Source of the DNA: Luteimonas sp. 8-5
GTDB taxonomy: Bacteria; Pseudomonadota; Gammaproteobacteria; Xanthomonadales; Xanthomonadaceae
Reading direction: 5' to 3'
Length of the DNA: 52,568 nucleotides
Assembly (NCBI RefSeq): GCF_029763755.1
Contig: NZ_JARUVM010000025.1
Span: 1 to 52,568, forward strand
The first letter of the stretch is position 1; each line of letters starts with the position of its first letter. The notes below the pieces were generated by a model. It was not told the DNA's origin. It ran no database searches and was given only the letters and a program-made list of their open reading frames with translations. The translations under genes and the position numbers were made by a program. Shown piece by piece: positions 48,031-52,568 of the stretch.

Positions 48031-50513
48031 ACGATTCCGCGCTCGACCGCCTGCGCACCGCCTGGAAGACGCCACAAGGCTGGCGTTACTGGTCTTCGGT
48101 CAACAACACCGTGGTCGGGCGCTGGTACACGGCCACGGCGATCGGGTTCTTCCTGTTCGCCGGGTTGCTCGGGGTGCTCATCCGGTTGCAGTTGGCCGTG
48201 CCCGACAACGACCTGGTGGATGCGGACACCTACAGCCAGCTGTTCACGCTGCATGGCTCGGTGATGATGTTCCTGTTCGCGGTGCCGATCTTCGAGGCCT
48301 TCGCGATCCTGGTGCTGCCGTCGTTACTGGGGGCGCGCGACCTGCCGTTTCCGCGGCTGTCGGCGTTCGGCTTCTGGTGCTTCCTCATTGGCGGCGTGTT
48401 CGTGGCCGGCTCGATCCTGTTCGACGCGGCGCCGCGCAGCGGCTGGTTCATGTATCCGCCGCTGAGCACCGAGTTCGAAGGCGGTTACGGCCCCGACGTG
48501 TGGCTGCTGGGACTCAGCTTCATCGAGATCGCCTCGATCGCCGCGGCGGTGGAACTGATCGTGGGCGTGTTGAAGATGCGCCCGCCGGGCATGCGCATCC
48601 ACCTGATGCCGCTGTATGCGTGGTACATCCTGGTGGTCGGCGCGATGATCCTTTTCGCGTTCCCGCCGCTGATCGCCGGCGACCTGATGTTCGAGCTGCA
48701 GCGCATGGCCGGGTGGCCGTTCTTCGACCCGGCGCGCGGCGGCGATCCGCTGCTGTGGCAGCACCTGTTCTGGATCTTCGGCCACCCGGAGGTCTACATC
48801 ATCTTCCTGCCGGCGATTGCGCTCGTGGCGATGATCGTGCCGACCTTCGCCCGGCGCCCGGTCGTCGGTTACAGCTGGATCGTGCTTGCGGCCGTCGGTA
48901 CCGGGTTCCTCAGCTTCGGTCTGTGGGTACACCACATGTTCACCACGGGCATGCCCAACATCTCGCTGGCGTTCTTCTCGGCGGCCTCGCAGGCCGTCGC
49001 ACTGCCCACCGGCATCCAGATCTTCGCACTGCTGGCGACGGTACTGGCCGGCCGCCTGGCGCGTTCGGTGCCGATGCTGTTCGTGCTCGGTGCGCTGGTG
49101 ATCTTCGTCCTCGGCGGCCTGACCGGCGTGATGGTGGCGCTGGCGCCGTTCGACTTCCAGGCGCACGACACCCATTTCGTGGTCGCGCACCTGCACTATG
49201 TGCTGATCGGCGGGATGGTGTTCCCGGTGGTGGCCGGCACCTACTACTACTTCCCGCTGGTGTTCGGCCGGAAGCTTTCCGATGCACTCGGCAAGTGGGT
49301 TTTCTGGCTGATGTTCGCCGGCTTCAACATCGCCTTCCTGCCGATGCACCTGAGCGGGCTGATGGGCATGCCGCGCCGGGTCTACACCTACCACGCAGGG
49401 CAGGGGCTGGACCTGCCGAACCTGGTGTCGACGATCGGCGCGCTCGTGCTTGCCGCCTCCTTCGCATTGCTCCTGTTCGATGCGCTGCGCACGGCCAGGC
49501 GGCGCGGCAACGACGGGCGCGATCCGTGGCGGGGCGGCACCCTGGAATGGCTGGGCGAACTGCCGCCGCCGCCCTGGAACCTGCGTTCGATTCCCATCGT
49601 GCAGTCGCGCTATCCGCTCTGGGACCAGCCGGGCCTGGCCACCGACACGGAGGCGGGCCGCTACTACCTGGGCGACGCGCCGGAACTGGAGCGTGAAACC
49701 CTGGTGACCTCGGTATCCGACGCGCAACCGGAACAGTGCCTGCGCGTTCCCGGCCCGACCTTCCTGACCCTGTGGGCTGCCGTGTTCACCGGTGGCGCCT
49801 TCGTCTTCCCGGTGTTCCACCTGTACGTGCCGGCGGCGATCAGCGGGCTGCTGGCGATCGCCGTGATCGTCGCCTGGCTGTGGACTGGGACCGCCAGGAT
49901 TCCGGAGAAGGCGAAAAAGGACGTCGGTCGCGACCTGGTGCTCCCGCTGTATGCCTCGGGGCCGAAGTCGGTCGGCTGGTGGGCGATGTTCATCACCATG
50001 ATCGGCGACATGACCGCGTTCGCCAGCCTGGTCTTCGGCTACCTGTACTTCTGGACCATCCACGACGACTTCGCTACTGCATCGGCCGTCGGGCCAGGCG
50101 TCGCATGGCCGTCCATTGCTCTGGCCGCGGGCCTCGGGGCCTGGCTGGCGACGCTGGCCGCGCGGGCCTGCAACCGGCGCGACAAGGCAACGGCGTTCCA
50201 CGCATGCGGCGCGGCGGCGGTACTGATGGCGCTGGCCTCGATCGCGGCGTTGTTCGCCGGCCCGATGACGCACGCGATGGATCCGGCCACGCATGTGTAT
50301 CCGGCCACGGTGTGGCTGCTGTCGGCCTGGACCATCGTGCACGTCGCGGCAGGCGTGCTGATGCTGCTGTACTGCATCGCGCGCCGTGTCGCCGGGCGGC
50401 TGACCGCGCGTTACGACATCGACATCCACAACGTCGTGCTGTACTGGCACTTCACCGCGATCACGCTGCTGGTGACGGTAGCGGCGATCGCCGGATTCCC
50501 GTTGCTCGCATGA
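48027..50513 (+). CDS. ctaD: Fused cytochrome c oxidase subunits I and III
   Basis: An 828-residue fusion. The first about 560 residues are subunit I, with low-spin heme ligands His76 and His390, CuB ligands His253, His302 and His303, high-spin heme ligand His388 and the cross-linked Tyr257 in GHPEVY. This is an A-type oxidase core with proton-channel Glu. A hydrophilic linker (about 560-650) leads to a seven-helix subunit III domain that includes GWWAMFITMIGDMTAFASLV and YWHFTAITLLV. All redox ligands are intact, so it should reduce O2 and pump protons. It overlaps both neighbours by 4 bp. Confidence 0.92.
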   Translation: MNDSALDRLRTAWKTPQGWRYWSSVNNTVVGRWYTATAIGFFLFAGLLGVLIRLQLAVPDNDLVDADTYSQLFTLHGSVMMFLFAVPIFEAFAILVLPSLLGARDLPFPRLSAFGFWCFLIGGVFVAGSILFDAAPRSGWFMYPPLSTEFEGGYGPDVWLLGLSFIEIASIAAAVELIVGVLKMRPPGMRIHLMPLYAWYILVVGAMILFAFPPLIAGDLMFELQRMAGWPFFDPARGGDPLLWQHLFWIFGHPEVYIIFLPAIALVAMIVPTFARRPVVGYSWIVLAAVGTGFLSFGLWVHHMFTTGMPNISLAFFSAASQAVALPTGIQIFALLATVLAGRLARSVPMLFVLGALVIFVLGGLTGVMVALAPFDFQAHDTHFVVAHLHYVLIGGMVFPVVAGTYYYFPLVFGRKLSDALGKWVFWLMFAGFNIAFLPMHLSGLMGMPRRVYTYHAGQGLDLPNLVSTIGALVLAASFALLLFDALRTARRRGNDGRDPWRGGTLEWLGELPPPPWNLRSIPIVQSRYPLWDQPGLATDTEAGRYYLGDAPELERETLVTSVSDAQPEQCLRVPGPTFLTLWAAVFTGGAFVFPVFHLYVPAAISGLLAIAVIVAWLWTGTARIPEKAKKDVGRDLVLPLYASGPKSVGWWAMFITMIGDMTAFASLVFGYLYFWTIHDDFATASAVGPGVAWPSIALAAGLGAWLATLAARACNRRDKATAFHACGAAAVLMALASIAALFAGPMTHAMDPATHVYPATVWLLSAWTIVHVAAGVLMLLYCIARRVAGRLTARYDIDIHNVVLYWHFTAITLLVTVAAIAGFPLLA

Positions 50514-50863
50514 AGAGTCCATGGACATTGGTCGCGGGCCCGGCGACATGGGCACTGCATTTCCTGGCCTGCTATGTGCTGGCCGCGGTGTGGTGCGCGA
50601 AGATGTCGCGCGTGGCCGCGCTGGGCGAGGCACGGATCGCGCTCTGGGTACTGACTGCGGTCGCCCTGGTAGTGATCGCGGGATTCGGCTGGCGCGGCTG
50701 GCGCGCGCATCGCCGGGGCAGGGCGGCAGTGCCGCACGACGGGCCCGGTACGGGCGACCGCAGCCGGTTCCTCGGCCTGGCCAGCCTGCTGCTGTGCGGA
50801 TTGAGTGCCGTCGCCGTGCTGTACTCGGCGCTGGCGATCGCGATCATCGGGGATTGCCGATGA
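50510..50863 (+). CDS. Small membrane protein of the oxidase operon
   Basis: A 117-residue protein with three predicted transmembrane helices (WALHFLACYVLAAVWC, IALWVLTAVALVVIAGFGW and FLGLASLLLCGLSAVAVLY) joined by a short basic loop. The start ATG overlaps the oxidase stop and its stop overlaps the next ATG. I do not recognise a named family; the location suggests an assembly or accessory role for the oxidase. It could be a small-subunit IV equivalent, but this is speculation. Confidence 0.8.
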   Translation: MKSPWTLVAGPATWALHFLACYVLAAVWCAKMSRVAALGEARIALWVLTAVALVVIAGFGWRGWRAHRRGRAAVPHDGPGTGDRSRFLGLASLLLCGLSAVAVLYSALAIAIIGDCR

Positions 50864-51504
50864 GCCTGCGCCACGCCCAGGCGATTTCCGGCGTCGCGCT
50901 GCTGGCGCTGCTCTGGTTCGGGCCGCTGCCGGCACTGTCCCGCCATTCGTTCGCTGCGCACATGGCCATGCACATGGGCGTGGTCGCGCTGGCGGCGCCG
51001 CTGCTGGCGGCCGCGATCGCGGATACCCGTTTCGATCCTGCACGGCGCTGGCCGCGCGGGTGGATGGCGGCACCGTGGTGGGTGCTGTTCGCTTCGGTGA
51101 TCGAGTTCCTGCTCGTGTGGGCCTGGCACGCGCCGGTTTTGCACACGCTCGGGCGCACCAGTGCCGTGGCGATGGTGCTCGAGCAGGCCAGCTTCCTCGG
51201 CGCGGGCATGCTGTTGTGGCTTGCGGCACTCGGCCAGGGACGCGTGCCTTCGCGCGAGCGCGCTGCCGCCGGCACGCTGGCGCTGTTGCTGACGGCAACG
51301 CACATGACCTTGCTGGGCGTGCTGCTGGCGATGTCCAGCCGCGTGCTCTACGTGCACGCGGGCCACGGTGCTCCCGCCGACGCCTTGCACGACCAGCATG
51401 TCGGCGGGGTCCTGATGCTTGTCATCGGTGGCCTGTCGTACATGGTCGGCGCCCTGGTGCTGCTGCAGCGGTTGCTGCATCCACGGCAGGAGGCGCACGG
51501 ATGA
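50860..51504 (+). CDS. CtaG-like (caa3-type) oxidase assembly membrane protein
   Basis: A 214-residue polytopic membrane protein with His-rich segments typical of the caa3-CtaG family: HSFAAHMAMHMGVVALAAP early, WAWHAPVLHTL in the middle and LLTATHMTLLGVLL plus LHDQHVGGVLMLVIGGLSY later. This family (distinct from the CuB chaperone CtaG/Cox11) is needed for caa3 oxidase in Bacillus. It has overlapping start and stop codons with both neighbours. Confidence 0.85.
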   Translation: MSLRHAQAISGVALLALLWFGPLPALSRHSFAAHMAMHMGVVALAAPLLAAAIADTRFDPARRWPRGWMAAPWWVLFASVIEFLLVWAWHAPVLHTLGRTSAVAMVLEQASFLGAGMLLWLAALGQGRVPSRERAAAGTLALLLTATHMTLLGVLLAMSSRVLYVHAGHGAPADALHDQHVGGVLMLVIGGLSYMVGALVLLQRLLHPRQEAHG

Positions 51505-52568
51505 AACGCGTGCGCTCCAGGCGCCGGCGGCGCCTGCGGTTCCGCTTGTTGTTGCGCCATGCGGTGCTGGTCGTGGTGCTGCTCGCTGCCGGTGCCCTGA
51601 TGTTCGTTGCCGCCGGCATGGCGCCGGTGGCAGCCGACGCAGGCCATTGGCCGGTGACCCGCGTGCTGCTGCACTCGGCCATGTCGCGCGCGGTCGAAGT
51701 GCGCGCGATGAAACTGCGGGCGCCGCCGCTGGACGATCTTGCCTTGCTGCAGAAGGGGGCAGGGCATTACGCCACCGCCTGCATGGATTGCCACGGCGCC
51801 CCCGGGGTTCCGCGGCGGCACGTGGTTCGGCAGATGACGCCGACGCCGCCATTCCTGCCGGAGAAACTGGGCCGGATGACGCCGGAGGAACTGTTCTGGG
51901 TGGTCGACCACGGCATCAAGTACACCGCGATGCCGGCTTGGGGCACGCGTGGGCGCGGCGACGAAGTCTGGGCGATGGTGGCGTTCCTGGAGCAGATCGA
52001 GGGCATGTCGCCGCAGCGCTTCCGCCAGCTGGCCTACGGGGTGGATGGCGACGACGACAGCGTCCTGGGCGACTGCGCGCGTTGCCACGGGCGCGACGGC
52101 AGCGGGCGGGGCACCGATGCGTTCCCCAGGCTTGCCGGGCAGGAAGGCGCGTACCTGTTGGCCAGCCTCGAGGCCTACGCGAGCGGCAAGCGGCGCAGCG
52201 GGATCATGCAGCCGGTGGCTGCCGATCTGGACGAACACGAGCGACGGGCGATGGCGGAACATTATGCGAAGCAGCCGGCGAAGGCGGCTTCGGTCCCGGT
52301 GCGGGCCCCGGCAGCGGCGGAGGCCGTTGCCCGCGGCCGCCGCCTGGCCGAACGGGGCAACGGCATGCGCCGGATTCCGGCCTGCGCCGCCTGCCATGGA
52401 CCCGGGGCTGGTCCTGGCGAGCGCAACCGGATGTATCCACGGCTGGACGGCCAGTACGCCGGCTATCTCGCGCTGCAGCTGCGCCTGTTCCGCGATGGCG
52501 GGCGCGGCGGCACGCGTTATGCGCCGATCATGGAGCGCGCCGCAGCCGGGCTGAGCGATCGCGACATT
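51501..52568 (+). CDS. Triheme cytochrome c, 3' end missing
   Basis: At least 356 residues; the reading frame is open to the window edge. One N-terminal membrane anchor (about residues 20-45, after a strongly basic stretch) is followed by three class I heme c sites: CMDCH (94-98), CARCH (192-196) and CAACH (295-299). Probably it passes electrons to the CuA/cytochrome c of the adjacent oxidase. The middle domain (HGRDGSGRGTDAFPRLAGQ) resembles c4-type cytochromes. The ATG overlaps the CtaG stop. Confidence 0.88.
   Translation, partial: MKRVRSRRRRRLRFRLLLRHAVLVVVLLAAGALMFVAAGMAPVAADAGHWPVTRVLLHSAMSRAVEVRAMKLRAPPLDDLALLQKGAGHYATACMDCHGAPGVPRRHVVRQMTPTPPFLPEKLGRMTPEELFWVVDHGIKYTAMPAWGTRGRGDEVWAMVAFLEQIEGMSPQRFRQLAYGVDGDDDSVLGDCARCHGRDGSGRGTDAFPRLAGQEGAYLLASLEAYASGKRRSGIMQPVAADLDEHERRAMAEHYAKQPAKAASVPVRAPAAAEAVARGRRLAERGNGMRRIPACAACHGPGAGPGERNRMYPRLDGQYAGYLALQLRLFRDGGRGGTRYAPIMERAAAGLSDRDI

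Overview
The window is GC-rich, densely packed chromosomal DNA from a gammaproteobacterium of the Xanthomonadaceae/Lysobacteraceae type (a Lysobacter- or Luteimonas-like organism fits best; the genus cannot be fixed from sequence alone). The case rests on gene content and order: recN-hrcA-grpE-dnaK-dnaJ-dapB-carAB-greA-rpfE-recJ, then an rpfD-like LytTR gene, prfB, lysS, and a complete DSF quorum-sensing (rpf) locus ending at aconitase. That arrangement is the hallmark of xanthomonads and their relatives. Nearly everything is core chromosome; no tRNA, rRNA, CRISPR array, prophage or classical insertion sequence was seen.

Layout. 1-6.0 kb: recN (5' part only) and the heat-shock operon, with a sigma-32-like promoter before dnaK. 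6.0-12.1 kb: dapB, carA, carB and greA. The carAB operon is split by a small four-helix-bundle (S23/avd-like) gene. That gene sits in a 437-bp cassette bounded by inverted arrays of four GGGGACC heptamers, and both flanking junctions keep overlapping stop/start codons. 12.2-20.6 kb: rpfE, recJ, a PAP2 phosphatase, an acyltransferase-3 membrane protein, a membrane LytTR regulator (RpfD-like), prfB with the classical +1 frameshift, and lysS.

20.7-31.5 kb is the DSF locus: rpfG, a FabF-like ketosynthase, rpfF, rpfC (opposite strand), a stand-alone acyl carrier protein, rpfB (opposite strand), a small lipoprotein and aconitase. Compared with the textbook Xanthomonas layout, the ketosynthase and ACP are additions, rpfG is separated from rpfC, and no rpfH is seen. 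The arrangement suggests a dedicated fatty-acyl supply or chain-tailoring module for the signal made by RpfF.

31.5-40.7 kb: a VapBC-type toxin-antitoxin pair, the nudJ-mnmA-hflD operon, the N-degron group clpS-clpA-(infA)-aat, a GNAT/DUF482 gene and trxB. Between aat and the GNAT gene lies a 354-bp element with nested palindromes and REP-like inverted ends. 40.8-47 kb: ald, ftsK (its stop codon lies in a REP hairpin), lolA, an exported protein of unknown function and rarA. 47.1-52.6 kb: a caa3-type terminal oxidase operon with a subunit II-cytochrome c fusion, a subunit I-III fusion, a small membrane protein, a CtaG-like protein and a triheme cytochrome c that runs off the end. Successive genes overlap by 4 bp.

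Most promising for follow-up are the ketosynthase/ACP-equipped DSF locus, the heptamer-bounded four-helix-bundle cassette inside carAB, and the palindromic element near 38.4 kb.
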